Assembly (NCBI GenBank): GCA_023397905.1
Contig: JAEWSZ010000108.1
Span: 1-51,312, forward strand
Source of the DNA: Bacillota bacterium
GTDB lineage: Bacteria > Bacillota > Clostridia > Acetivibrionales > DSM-1351
Length of the DNA stretch: 51,312 bases
Direction: 5' to 3'
The stretch's first letter is position 1. The number at the start of each line of letters is the position of its first letter. Under the pieces are notes generated by a model. It searched no databases. It was not told the origin of the DNA and was given only the letters and a program-made list of their open reading frames with translations. Positions 34,923 to 43,887 of the stretch are shown here, piece by piece. Made by a program: the position numbers and the translations under genes.

Positions 34923-36593
34923 TTAGAACAAGCCTGTTATGATTCCGTCCTCATCTATATCTATTTTTTCCGCGGCGGGAACCCTGGGAAGGCCGGGCAT
35001 GGTCATTATATCCCCTGTCAGTACGACTATAAAGCCTGCGCCTGCGGAAATACGCACTTCTCTCACAGTGACGTCAAAGCCCGTGGGACGTCCCAAAAGC
35101 TCTGGATTATCCGAAAGGGAATACTGGGTTTTGGCAATACAGACAGGAAGCCTGTCCAGCCCCATTTCTTCTATTTTTTTAATGGATTTTTCAGCGGAAG
35201 CGGTATAGACAACGTTATTGCCTCCGTAGATTTTATTTACGATGGTCTGCACCTTGGTCTTTATGGGAAGCCCGGAATCGTACAAAGGAGCAAAATCCGA
35301 GGATGTTGAGTCTGTTAAGGCCACCAGCTTTTCAGCAAGCTCTGTGCCGCCTTCTCCTCCCTTTAAAAAGACATCCGAGAAAGCCACCTCAACTCCCAGT
35401 GAGGCACATTTGTCACGGACCAGCTGGATTTCGCCGCCGGTGTCCGTATCAAAATGGTTTATTGCAACCAGCACCGGAACCCCGTACAATCTGAGATTTT
35501 CAATATGCTTTTCCAGATTTGCAAAACCCTCTGAGAGCGCTGCGGTATTTTCCTCTTTGAGGCTTTCCTTTTTCACTCCGCCGTTGTATTTCAGCGCTCT
35601 TATGGTTGCTACCAGAACGACTGCATCCGGCTTCAGTCCGGCAAAACGGCATTTTATGTCGAAAAACTTTTCAGCTCCTAGATCGGCGCCGAACCCTGCC
35701 TCCGTGATAACATAGTCCGCCAGTTTCAAGGACAGCTTGGTGGCTGTAACGCTGTTACAGCCATGGGCGATATTTGCGAAAGGCCCGCCGTGCATAATGG
35801 CAGGAGTTCCTTCCAGTGTCTGGACCAGATTTGGCTTGATGGCGTCCTTCAAGAGAAGGGTCATCGCGCCGTCAACTTTTAGATCCTTTGCAGTGACGGG
35901 CTGTCCATCCTGGTTATAACCTATTATAATGCGCCCCAGACGGTCTCTCAGGTCCTTTATATCGGATGCGAGGCATAATATGGCCATTACCTCGGAAGCC
36001 ACGGTTATGTTGAAACCGTCCTCTCTGGGCACGCCGTTTATTTTGCCGCCCAGACCGACGATGATATTTCTGAGCGCCCGGTCATTCATGTCCATGCAGC
36101 GTTTCCAGACAATCTGGCGGGGATCTATGCGCAGGGTATTTCCCTGTTGTAAATGGTTGTCTATGGCCGCGGAAAGGAGATTGTTTGCGGCGGTGATCGC
36201 ATGCATATCACCTGTGAAATGAAGATTTATATCTTCCATGGGCACAACCTGGGCGTAGCCCCCTCCGGCGGCGCCTCCCTTGAGTCCCATCACAGGTCCC
36301 AGACTCGGTTCGCGGAGTGCGATTACGGCATTTTTGCCAATCCGGGACATGGCCTGTCCCAGACCAACGGTAGTAGTGGTTTTGCCTTCTCCGGCAGGCG
36401 TGGGATTTATGGCTGTGACCAGCACAAGTTTTCCGTTTTTATTGTCCTTTACCTTATCCCATAATTTTTCCGAAAGTTTTGCTTTGTAATTTCCGTATAA
36501 TTCAAGATCGTCTTCCGCTATTCCAAGCTTTGCTGCGATTTGTGAAATACGGAGCATCTTGCAGCTCTGGGCTATTTGTATATCTGTAAGCAA
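34923..36593 (-). CDS. fhs: formate-tetrahydrofolate ligase
   Basis: A 556-aa enzyme making 10-formyl-THF from formate, THF and ATP, a step of one-carbon metabolism and of the Wood-Ljungdahl methyl branch. The ATP-binding motif TPAGEGKTTTTVGLGQAM and the signature LKGGAAGGGYAQVVPMEDIN are intact. Length matches the family. The start is TTG at 36593 with AAGGAG 9 nt upstream. It is a monocistronic minus-strand gene, against the local direction, with its own terminator. Whether the whole Wood-Ljungdahl pathway exists cannot be seen here. Confidence 0.97.
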   Translation of the reverse strand: MLTDIQIAQSCKMLRISQIAAKLGIAEDDLELYGNYKAKLSEKLWDKVKDNKNGKLVLVTAINPTPAGEGKTTTTVGLGQAMSRIGKNAVIALREPSLGPVMGLKGGAAGGGYAQVVPMEDINLHFTGDMHAITAANNLLSAAIDNHLQQGNTLRIDPRQIVWKRCMDMNDRALRNIIVGLGGKINGVPREDGFNITVASEVMAILCLASDIKDLRDRLGRIIIGYNQDGQPVTAKDLKVDGAMTLLLKDAIKPNLVQTLEGTPAIMHGGPFANIAHGCNSVTATKLSLKLADYVITEAGFGADLGAEKFFDIKCRFAGLKPDAVVLVATIRALKYNGGVKKESLKEENTAALSEGFANLEKHIENLRLYGVPVLVAINHFDTDTGGEIQLVRDKCASLGVEVAFSDVFLKGGEGGTELAEKLVALTDSTSSDFAPLYDSGLPIKTKVQTIVNKIYGGNNVVYTASAEKSIKKIEEMGLDRLPVCIAKTQYSLSDNPELLGRPTGFDVTVREVRISAGAGFIVVLTGDIMTMPGLPRVPAAEKIDIDEDGIITGLF

Positions 36594-36709
36594 GGGTCTG
36601 TCTCCTTCCAGGAATTAAAAAATTTATACGACTGCAGAATTTTCAGGTTATAATATACTTATAGACGTTTGATTAGATTATTATATGACTTATAAAAGAT
36701 AATTTCAAG

Positions 36710-36765
36710 TGCGCGGCGGACATCCGGGGACACACCCCTGCGCCGGTTTTCTGCCGGACGTGGTA
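36710..36765 (-). other. GC-rich structured element upstream of fhs
   Basis: A sharply GC-rich patch in the AT-rich gap 36594-36933. It contains GGGG-5-CCCC and CCGG-7-CCGG hairpins, plus outer GGCG/CGCC complementarity. It lies about 120-170 nt upstream of the fhs start, so it could be in its leader or be a promoter-distal element. It does not resemble the tetrahydrofolate riboswitch. Confidence 0.35.
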
Positions 36766-36933
36766 ATATAATAATTCCTATATGAAATCTTACTATTTCA
36801 ACAATACAATTCACAAAGACAATAAAAAAGGCATAAAATAATAATATAAAAATTTTAATTTTTTTTAATTTAAATCAAATATTAATAATATATTGAAAAG
36901 TTGGCATACTAAACTATGAGGGGAAGGGCAATT

Positions 36934-37107
36934 ATGCAACAAATTGAAATAGGTAGTTTGGTTTATAGAAAATCCTATGAAAAGGATGTTCTTTTCAGGG
37001 TATCCGACATCAAATTTGTGAATGGGAAAAAAATAGTTATTCTACGAGGTGTGAACGTCAGGTTAATAGCAGATGCGGAGGAAGACGATCTCGATATAAA
37101 AGAATAG
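36934..37107 (+). pseudogene. YabG N-terminal fragment
   Basis: A 57-aa ORF similar to the start of the sporulation protease YabG (IGSLVYRKSYEKDVLFRV, then ILRGVNVRLIADAEEDDL), which is normally about 290 aa. It ends in a TAG with no visible remnant of the protease domain before veg. GGGGAAGGG precedes ATG 36934. It sits exactly where yabG lies in Bacillus, before veg. It is either a degraded yabG or a surviving stand-alone domain; the clean ORF and RBS leave the second open. Confidence 0.6.
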
Positions 37108-37202
37108 GACAAGTGTAATTTTCAATTTGGAAATATTTATTGCAAATTTTCTTAAACCCCTTGAAATTAAGCAATATAGGCTTTGGTATTAAAAAAAAAT
37201 AC

Positions 37203-37231
37203 TTGACATAGATGCAATACGCTTGTATAAT
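37203..37231 (+). promoter_or_regulatory. veg promoter P1, perfect consensus
   Basis: TTGACA (37203-37208), a 17-nt spacer and TATAAT (37226-37231). A perfect sigma-A promoter. Confidence 0.92.
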
Positions 37232-37240
37232 AGAATATTT

Positions 37241-37269
37241 TTGACAAGCCGCTACATTTATGATATAAT
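37241..37269 (+). promoter_or_regulatory. veg promoter P2, perfect consensus
   Basis: A second TTGACA (37241-37246), 17-nt spacer and TATAAT (37264-37269), 38 bp downstream of P1. It would start transcription about 20 nt before the veg ATG. Confidence 0.92.
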
Positions 37270-37296
37270 TAATTAAACTGATGATGAGGTGAGAGC

Positions 37297-37563
37297 ATGA
37301 TAGATCGGGGAGAACTTTTTCAAATCAAAAGAGACATCGAAGGTTGTATCGGAGAAAAGGTACAGCTTAGAGCAAACAAGGGCCGTAAAAAGTCTTTTAT
37401 CAGAGAGGGTGTTCTTGAAAATACTTATCCAAGTATTTTTGTAGTAAAGTTCGAAAACGAGTATGATAATACCAGAAGGGTTTCATATAGCTACACTGAT
37501 ATCCTGACAAAAGCAGTTGAGTTGGTCGTATATAAGGATAATAAAAAAATTCAGGTGTGCTAG
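37297..37563 (+). CDS. veg: Veg protein
   Basis: An 88-aa Veg-family protein with the conserved RANKGRKKSFIREGVLENTYPSIFVVKF. In Bacillus Veg stimulates biofilm genes and is expressed from a very strong vegetative promoter. Here two perfect promoters precede it. GAGGTGAG lies before the ATG. A terminator follows at 37659. Confidence 0.93.
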   Translation: MIDRGELFQIKRDIEGCIGEKVQLRANKGRKKSFIREGVLENTYPSIFVVKFENEYDNTRRVSYSYTDILTKAVELVVYKDNKKIQVC

Positions 37564-37658
37564 ACTTGTTTAAAGGATTCCTCGTAAAAGAAAAAGTTAT
37601 TATACAAGCTTTCTGAGAAAACTTTATAATATAATAAACTCATGAAATATTTGGGTTG

Positions 37659-37690
37659 CAAAAAAGTCATTTAACGATGACTTTTTTTGT
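37659..37690 (+). terminator. veg terminator
   Basis: AAAAAAGTCAT and ATGACTTTTTTT flank a 6-nt loop, ending in a long T-run, about 95 nt after the veg stop. Confidence 0.85.
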
Positions 37691-37781
37691 TTTGTCATAT
37701 TTTTGACTGCCAGGAAATATATATAACATAGCAGAATCATTGTTCGATGCGATTTCATTAAGATAAGAGGAGGATGGAAAG

Positions 37782-39350
37782 ATGTCTCTGGAGCTATTAA
37801 AAGAGGCCTTTAGGGTTAATAATTTGTTGGGTGAGGACACAATTCAAACTGTGATTGAAAATGATATAATCGTCCCGGATACAAAGCCGGATATAGCCAG
37901 GGTGCTTCTTCTGGACGGGGATGTTTTCATCACCGGCTGTGATACGGGTACCGACAGGGTCGTGGCATCGGGCTGCATCGTTTGCAAAATACTTTATATT
38001 TCCGAAGATGAAAACAAGAGTGTGAAAAGTATAAATTCCAATATTCCATTTTCATATACCGTCGATATAAACGGCGCCAAAAGCGGCATGAAAAGCAATG
38101 CAAAAGGAATAATAGAACATATGGATTACAATCTGCTAAACGGCAGAAAGATAAATGTAAAGGCCATACTTTCCCTGGACTGCAAGGTCCATGACGAGGT
38201 GGAGCGGGAATATGCAGCGGGGATCACGGGAATGGACGATATCCAGGTACTGAGGGATAACCTGGCCCTGAGCACTTATATCGGGAGCAATAAGGTGAAT
38301 TACGTGATCAAGGAGGACCTGGATTTACCGTCTACAAAACCTACAATAAGCGAAATTCTCAGAAATGACGTTAAAATATCGGGCAAGGACTTCAAGGTTG
38401 CTGAGGGAAGGGTATTTGTAAAAGGGGATATAGACATATCCACCCTTTACATAGCCGATGACGAAAGCCGGTCCATGCAGTACCTGGAAAACGGAGTTGC
38501 CTTCAGCCAGTCGATTGAGCTTGAAAATGCCGATGAGGACACCACAGTGGATGTGGACTATGATCTGATCGATTATAAGATAGAGGCTGTGGAGGACAGC
38601 GACGGCGAGTTCAGGAATATAAGGGCGGAGATCGCTTTGAACATCCGCGTTGAGGGCACGTGCAAGAGAGTTATAGAAGTGCTGTCCGACGCCTACAGTC
38701 CAAGGTCCAGGATCAGTCTGGAAAAGCAGCAGCTTGAGGTGGATGAGACATTTGCAGAAAACAACGGCCAGATAATAATAAAGGACAATGTGGACCTGAC
38801 GGAGTTTTCGCCCGAGGTGTCCGAGATATTTAACGTACTTTGCAAATACAATGTATCGGAGGCAAAAATAGAAGATAACAAGGTGGCGATCGAAGGCTCG
38901 GTTCAGAACAATATGCTCTATCTGGCCAACAACAGCGATCAGCCGGTATTCTGCCATAAAAAGGATATGCCCTTCAAGCATGAAATAGATATAAAGGGAA
39001 TAGACAACAGCATGAAGCCGAATGTTTCACTTGAGCTGGATCACTGCAACTACAGCATGGCATATGCAAATCAGGTCGAAATACGCATTGTTCTCAGCGT
39101 AGGCGTAAAGGTCGAAGCCAAGAAAAGCTTTCCCGTTATAAACAAAGCAAATGAAAATACAATAGATGAAAAGAAACTCCAATCCATACCAAGCGTCATA
39201 ATATATATTACACAGCCCGGGGACAATTTGTGGAAAATTGCGAAGAAATACAGCACAACTGTGGATAATTTATTGAAGATCAACAATCTCAATGACAGGG
39301 ATATATTAGCTCCCGGCCAGCAGATCATAATATTAAAAAGAGCGGTATAG
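37782..39350 (+). CDS. sipL: SipL-like DUF3794 (SPOCS) and LysM spore protein
   Basis: A 522-aa protein with repeated DUF3794/SPOCS modules: VPDTKPDIARVL near residue 32, then LPSTKPTISEIL and LTEFSPEVSEIFNVL. A C-terminal LysM domain follows (YITQPGDNLWKIAKKYSTT). This is the layout of clostridial SipL, which binds the coat-base ATPase SpoIVA during coat assembly. GAGGAGG precedes the ATG. The position next to veg and yabG matches a sporulation context. The symbol is given by domain architecture. Confidence 0.82.
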   Translation: MSLELLKEAFRVNNLLGEDTIQTVIENDIIVPDTKPDIARVLLLDGDVFITGCDTGTDRVVASGCIVCKILYISEDENKSVKSINSNIPFSYTVDINGAKSGMKSNAKGIIEHMDYNLLNGRKINVKAILSLDCKVHDEVEREYAAGITGMDDIQVLRDNLALSTYIGSNKVNYVIKEDLDLPSTKPTISEILRNDVKISGKDFKVAEGRVFVKGDIDISTLYIADDESRSMQYLENGVAFSQSIELENADEDTTVDVDYDLIDYKIEAVEDSDGEFRNIRAEIALNIRVEGTCKRVIEVLSDAYSPRSRISLEKQQLEVDETFAENNGQIIIKDNVDLTEFSPEVSEIFNVLCKYNVSEAKIEDNKVAIEGSVQNNMLYLANNSDQPVFCHKKDMPFKHEIDIKGIDNSMKPNVSLELDHCNYSMAYANQVEIRIVLSVGVKVEAKKSFPVINKANENTIDEKKLQSIPSVIIYITQPGDNLWKIAKKYSTTVDNLLKINNLNDRDILAPGQQIIILKRAV

Positions 39351-39514
39351 GCGCCGGTCACAGGGTTCACGCAGACATCAAAACATTTGGGATATGGTAT
39401 CTGAAAGCAATTTCGGATGCCATTTTCTTTTTTGCGGAATGGCGATGCGCAAAGTACCATTCACGCCTTATCCGGCGCAGGGTATGTGCTGAGGATTAAT
39501 AACATTAAACTTTT

Positions 39515-39544
39515 GTGAGCCAGAAAGGCTCACGGTACTTTTTA
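39515..39544 (+). terminator. terminator after sipL-like gene
   Basis: GTGAGCC (39515-39521) pairs with GGCTCAC (39527-39533) and is followed by GGTACTTTTT. The gap 39351-39682 otherwise holds the ispE promoter and no gene. Confidence 0.75.
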
Positions 39545-39619
39545 TGTATTTTTTTATAAGCGCCATTGGTCATAAGGGAGCGCAAACGCTCTATTTAACT
39601 TAATATTTATCAATTCGTA

Positions 39620-39648
39620 TTGATATAAAATTGTATATTGTATATAAT
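39620..39648 (+). promoter_or_regulatory. ispE promoter
   Basis: TTGATA (39620-39625), a 17-nt spacer and a perfect TATAAT (39643-39648), 35 bp before the ispE ATG. Confidence 0.75.
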
Positions 39649-39682
39649 GTACCTAAGCAAATGACTAAAAGGAAGGGAACAG

Positions 39683-40528
39683 ATGATTTCACTTACAGCA
39701 CATGCAAAGATAAATTTATCTCTGGATGTTTTGGGAAAAAGGGAAGACGGATACCACACTCTACGGATGATTATGCAGACAGTACAGTTACATGATACTA
39801 TATCCGTCGAAAAAATTCCATCAGGGGTGGAAATAATCTGTAATGCGCCATACGTTCCGAATAACAATTCCAATATAGCCTGCAAGGCCGCAGAAGCCGT
39901 TATAAACCAATATAAGCTGGATTCAGGCGTGAGGATAACCATAGAAAAGAAAATTCCCGTTGCGGCGGGACTGGCAGGGGGAAGCGCAGACGCTGCCGCG
40001 GTTTTTAAAGGCATAAATACCTTGTTTGACCTTGGTATCGGAGAAAATGAGCTGATGCAGCTGGGCAAGACCATTGGCGCGGATGTGCCCTATTGCATTA
40101 TGGGAGGGACCGCGCTGGCGGAAGGCATCGGTGAGAAGCTCACTCCACTGGCTCCCATGGGGAATGTACCCATAATTTTGGTAAAGCCCAGAATCGGCGT
40201 GTCTACGGCCTGGGTATATAAAAATCTGAAGCTGGACAAGGTCCACGCCAGGCCCGACACGGAAAAACTTGTGTCCGCGCTGGCAGACGGCGATATTAAA
40301 ACCATTGCCGCAAATATGAAGAATGTTCTGGAGACTGTCACGCTTGGGAGATATCCGGTGATACAGAGGATAAAAAAGGAACTGATGCAGCTGGGCGCGA
40401 TGGGAAGCATGATGAGCGGAAGCGGCCCCACAGTGTTTGGAATATTCGAAAACAAGGAAAAAGCCGGGGTTGCATTTAATAAATTGAAAAACAGCAGGCA
40501 TGAGTGTATTTTGACATATACAGTATAA
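39683..40528 (+). CDS. ispE: 4-diphosphocytidyl-2-C-methyl-D-erythritol kinase
   Basis: A 281-aa GHMP kinase of the MEP isoprenoid pathway. The N-terminal AHAKINLSLDVLGKREDGYH and the ATP-binding glycine loop PVAAGLAGGSADAAAVF are classic, and the C-terminal MGSMMSGSGPTVFGIF matches GHMP motif 3. AGGAAGGG precedes the ATG. IspE lies near veg in Bacillus as well. Confidence 0.96.
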   Translation: MISLTAHAKINLSLDVLGKREDGYHTLRMIMQTVQLHDTISVEKIPSGVEIICNAPYVPNNNSNIACKAAEAVINQYKLDSGVRITIEKKIPVAAGLAGGSADAAAVFKGINTLFDLGIGENELMQLGKTIGADVPYCIMGGTALAEGIGEKLTPLAPMGNVPIILVKPRIGVSTAWVYKNLKLDKVHARPDTEKLVSALADGDIKTIAANMKNVLETVTLGRYPVIQRIKKELMQLGAMGSMMSGSGPTVFGIFENKEKAGVAFNKLKNSRHECILTYTV

Positions 40529-40554
40529 AACATAAATAGGAGGTTAGTTTTATC

Positions 40555-41235
40555 ATGGCGGGAAAGTTATCTAAAATAAATCTGAATGACTACAAACCAT
40601 TGCGGGAGGTAATATTCAACTCTCTGCGGGAGGCCATTATAATCGGGGAGCTTCGTCCGGGGGAAAGGTTGATGGAAGTACAGCTTGCCGAGAAGATGGG
40701 CGTTAGCAGAACGCCTGTCAGAGAAGCGATCAGAAAGCTGGAGCTGGAAGGGCTTGTGGATATGATTCCGAGAAAGGGCGCTCACGTGGCGGAATTGTCG
40801 GTCAAAGACATTATGGACGTCCTTGAAGTGAGAGCTTCCCTGGACGGACTGGCAACCGCGCTGGCCGCCGAAAGAATCACGGATGACGAGCTTAAAGAAT
40901 TAAAACATATAAATATCCAGTTTTCTTCATACATTGAAAAAGAAAATCTCAACGGCTCCATAAAAAAAGATGCGGAATTTCATGATATTATTTACAGGGC
41001 TTCCAGAAACGACAAGCTGATTTCCATTCTGAACAATCTGAGAGAACAGGTGCAGAGGTTCAGAGTGATTTATCTGAAGGATTACAACAGCCAGCAGAAC
41101 CTTATAAAGGAGCATAACGATATTCTTGAGGCAATGACTTTAAGATCGACAGATTCCGCAAGAAACTATGCAAAGGCACACATTGCCAATCAGGAATCCA
41201 CAATATTGAACTCCATCAAGATGCAAAAAAGATAG
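40555..41235 (+). CDS. GntR family regulator with FCD domain
   Basis: A 226-aa FadR-subfamily regulator. The N-terminal winged helix has LREAIIIGELRPGERL and MGVSRTPVREAIRKLELEGL. The C-terminal all-helical FCD domain binds small ligands, commonly carboxylic acids with a metal. AGGAGG precedes the ATG. It lies 26 bp after ispE, where Bacillus has purR, and has its own terminator. Its target is unknown. Confidence 0.88.
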   Translation: MAGKLSKINLNDYKPLREVIFNSLREAIIIGELRPGERLMEVQLAEKMGVSRTPVREAIRKLELEGLVDMIPRKGAHVAELSVKDIMDVLEVRASLDGLATALAAERITDDELKELKHINIQFSSYIEKENLNGSIKKDAEFHDIIYRASRNDKLISILNNLREQVQRFRVIYLKDYNSQQNLIKEHNDILEAMTLRSTDSARNYAKAHIANQESTILNSIKMQKR

Positions 41236-41243
41236 GAGAATTG

Positions 41244-41289
41244 CAAAGAGCCGGAGTCAGAATCCAAATCGGGATTGTGGCTCTTTTTG
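41244..41289 (+). terminator. terminator after gntR
   Basis: AAAGAGCC (41245-41252) pairs with GGCTCTTT (41279-41286), with an inner GAATCC/GGATTG pairing and a T-run. Confidence 0.88.
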
Positions 41290-41388
41290 CTTTTATTATA
41301 TATTCTGCATCAACATAGCAGACTTTTTGATTATTTTTGTATATAATTATAGTGAGGCTAAAAATCTTATGATTTAAAAGGATAAACT

Positions 41389-42999
41389 ATGTGGTTTAAC
41401 GAATTTTTGTCAAAATATAAATCGGGAATTTCGCATGAATTTTTGTTTTATTTTAATGTCAAGGACATAATGGACAACACGAGAAATTTGTTCAAATATA
41501 TTGATGATGAGTTTATAAAGCAGAGAAACTTTGGGATTGTGGCTTTTTATGATATATCCAGAGGGCTTACTTTTTTGGAACCGGCTATGGAGCGGGAATT
41601 TAACATGATCACAGGCAATGAGGTCTCAAATATGTTCCGTTCCATGCCCTCAAAAATATTTCCGTTTATCGACACGGCTTTAAAAAACACCAAAATGGCC
41701 CTGTTTATCGACCACGCCGAGAAAATCGTTCCCGCCGGGGACCTCGGAAGTATGACGCTGGAAGAGCGAATGGCCCTTATATGGATGTCGGAATGGTCGG
41801 TAAATCCACGGATTTCTACGGTTGGGAGCACCATATTCATGCTGGCGGACAATCTGGCCGACATCAGCCGTGAATTTCTCAAGCCTGCTTACAGGATTGA
41901 GCCGGTGCTGGTGGAGCTCCCGGGAGAAGAAGAGCGGAAAAGCTATATAAAATACCTGCTGGAGGACAATTCCACCAGGTCGGAAATATCCCTGGAGGAA
42001 TTTGCAAAGCTGTCCTCGGGACTCAACAGAAAAAGCATAAAGGACATAAAGCTGAAAGCCGAAGCCGAAGGAGTTCCAATCACCTTTGAATTTATAAAGG
42101 AAAAAAAGCACGATGTATTGAAAAAGGAATACGGAGACGTGCTGGATTTTATATATCCGGAAATAGATTTCGGCGATCTGGGCGGGATGGAAGCCGCCAA
42201 GGGCTATCTGACAAAAAACATTATTGAGCCTGTCAGAAGAGGCGACTCAAGAAGGGTTCCCATGGGAATACTTTTATGTGGGCCTTCAGGTACGGGAAAA
42301 ACTTTACTGGTGGAGGCGCTGGCAAAGTCAAGCGGCTTTAATTGTGTAAAAATAGATATGTCCAGAATTCTGGGCCAGTATGTGGGTGAAAGCGAGAAAA
42401 ATTTTAAAAAGTGTCTGCTGGGAGCCCAGTCCCAGGAGCCGGTAATAGTTTTTGTAGACGAGATAGACACGGCCTTCAGGAGGGGCGAGTCGGGGGACAG
42501 CGGAGTCAGCAGAAATATATTCAGTGAATTTTTACAGTTTACAAGTAATACAAATAATAGGGGCAGAATAATATTTATTGCAGCCACTAACAGGCCCGAC
42601 CTCATTGACGCCGCATTAAAGAGAGCGGGGCGCTTTGACAAGAAGATACCCATACTTCTGCCTGAACCGGAGGAACGCGCAGATATTTTCAGGATAATAA
42701 TAAACAAGTATGGTATCGCCACCAACATACAGGATTTTGTGCCATTTTCCAAGCTGGCGGAAAATTATACGGGAGCGGAGATCGATACCGTAGTGAGAAA
42801 AGCATACGAGCTGGCCTGCAACAAGCGGGAGGACCATCCTGTCATAACGGGAACTATTTTAAAGGAGGCCCTGAAAAAATGCAGGCCCAGCACCCAGGAT
42901 GTGGAATTTATGACCGAGCTGGCCATTGCCGAGTGCGACGACATAGATTTACTGCCGAAAAAGTACTGGACGGGGTTTAATAATAAGCCGTCCAATTGA
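41389..42999 (+). CDS. classic AAA+ ATPase, Vps4/FtsH-like C-terminal domain
   Basis: A 536-aa protein. Residues 1-240 look like a degenerate AAA domain: a Walker-B-like ALFIDHAEKIV is present but no P-loop. The active domain has Walker A GPSGTGKT (298-305), pore-loop region GQYVGESEKNFK (329-340), Walker B VIVFVDEID (352-360), sensor 1 AATN and Arg fingers in KRAGRFDKK (411-419). A plain classic AAA+ with an inactive first domain recalls Ycf46-type proteins. It is followed 128 bp later by pspA, suggesting a role in remodelling PspA polymers. Function is inferred. Confidence 0.8.
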   Translation: MWFNEFLSKYKSGISHEFLFYFNVKDIMDNTRNLFKYIDDEFIKQRNFGIVAFYDISRGLTFLEPAMEREFNMITGNEVSNMFRSMPSKIFPFIDTALKNTKMALFIDHAEKIVPAGDLGSMTLEERMALIWMSEWSVNPRISTVGSTIFMLADNLADISREFLKPAYRIEPVLVELPGEEERKSYIKYLLEDNSTRSEISLEEFAKLSSGLNRKSIKDIKLKAEAEGVPITFEFIKEKKHDVLKKEYGDVLDFIYPEIDFGDLGGMEAAKGYLTKNIIEPVRRGDSRRVPMGILLCGPSGTGKTLLVEALAKSSGFNCVKIDMSRILGQYVGESEKNFKKCLLGAQSQEPVIVFVDEIDTAFRRGESGDSGVSRNIFSEFLQFTSNTNNRGRIIFIAATNRPDLIDAALKRAGRFDKKIPILLPEPEERADIFRIIINKYGIATNIQDFVPFSKLAENYTGAEIDTVVRKAYELACNKREDHPVITGTILKEALKKCRPSTQDVEFMTELAIAECDDIDLLPKKYWTGFNNKPSN

Positions 43000-43127
43000 T
43001 TAATTAAACATTTTATAAAAATTTTATTTACATTGTTTTGTTTTTATTATAAATTTAAAGTATCAGATATGGGAATATAACGCTTTTATGTAAAAATACA
43101 TTAAAATCAGATTAAGGAGGAAATAGA

Positions 43128-43859
43128 ATGGGTTTATTTAGCAGACTTGGACAAATGTTTAGAGGGTTTTTCGGATTGTTTGTTGGAAATCTTGAAGAGA
43201 GAAATCCCGAGGCATTGTTTGAAGATATCAAAAACCAGATCGATAAGGCAAGGCGTGAAGCGGAGCAGCAGATCATTGAAATACAGACCAGCGCTGAAAT
43301 GATCAAAATAGAGATGAAAACCGCCGAAAGAAACCTGAGCGCCATAAAGGCCAGAGTGGAGTCGGCTCAGAGAACGGGTGACAAAGAGCTTCTGGTGGAG
43401 CTTCTGGTACAGGAGGAAGAGTATCAGACTGTGTTTGAGACGCACAAGGCCACCTACGAAAATGCAATGGTCCAGGTGGAAAAAATCCGTGAGGATTACA
43501 AGATATTTGAGTCTGAGATGAACGCCAAGCTCAATGAGCTCAAGACGCTCAAATCCCAGGCTAAAATGGCGACGCTGCGTGAAAACATCAATTCTGTCAA
43601 TGCACAGTACACTTCAAAGAACAGCCGTGTGGGAAGTGTAAACGACAATCTGGACAGAGCACGTGAAATAGTGAATAAAAAGACCGCAAGGGCAAATGCG
43701 GTGGAATCGCTCAATAGTGAAAATATCGATATGAAGCTCAAGCGGCTTGATATGAACTCGGCAAGAGACAGGGCCAGAGCCCGTGCCGAAGCCATGCTGG
43801 GCGGAGATAACGGCGGTTTTGAAGTCAAGGAAAAGACCGAAAATAAGGCTTCAAATTAA
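43128..43859 (+). CDS. pspA: PspA/IM30 (Vipp1) family protein
   Basis: A 243-aa, mostly helical phage-shock-type protein. The N-terminal amphipathic helix (MGLFSRLGQMFRGFFGLFVG) is the membrane-sensing segment, and long coiled coils follow (residues ~30-190). The C-terminal tail is acidic/polar. PspA/Vipp1 proteins polymerise on stressed membranes and share the ESCRT-III fold. AAGGAGG precedes the ATG. Its own AT-rich upstream region follows the AAA+ gene; GNAT and a membrane coiled-coil gene follow. Confidence 0.9.
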   Translation: MGLFSRLGQMFRGFFGLFVGNLEERNPEALFEDIKNQIDKARREAEQQIIEIQTSAEMIKIEMKTAERNLSAIKARVESAQRTGDKELLVELLVQEEEYQTVFETHKATYENAMVQVEKIREDYKIFESEMNAKLNELKTLKSQAKMATLRENINSVNAQYTSKNSRVGSVNDNLDRAREIVNKKTARANAVESLNSENIDMKLKRLDMNSARDRARARAEAMLGGDNGGFEVKEKTENKASN

Positions 43860-43887
43860 TATTAAGATACAGATGGGAAAATGTTAA

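Noticed and set aside
36594..36780. Tetrahydrofolate riboswitch before fhs
   Set aside because: The leader lacks the conserved THF riboswitch core; the GC-rich patch is different.
36890..36925. Sigma-K or sigma-E promoter before the yabG fragment
   Set aside because: CATACTAAA resembles a mother-cell -10, but no well-spaced -35 is visible.
43000..43127. Sigma-54 promoter before pspA
   Set aside because: The GG/GC elements spaced as in E. coli psp are absent, and no PspF-like activator is present.
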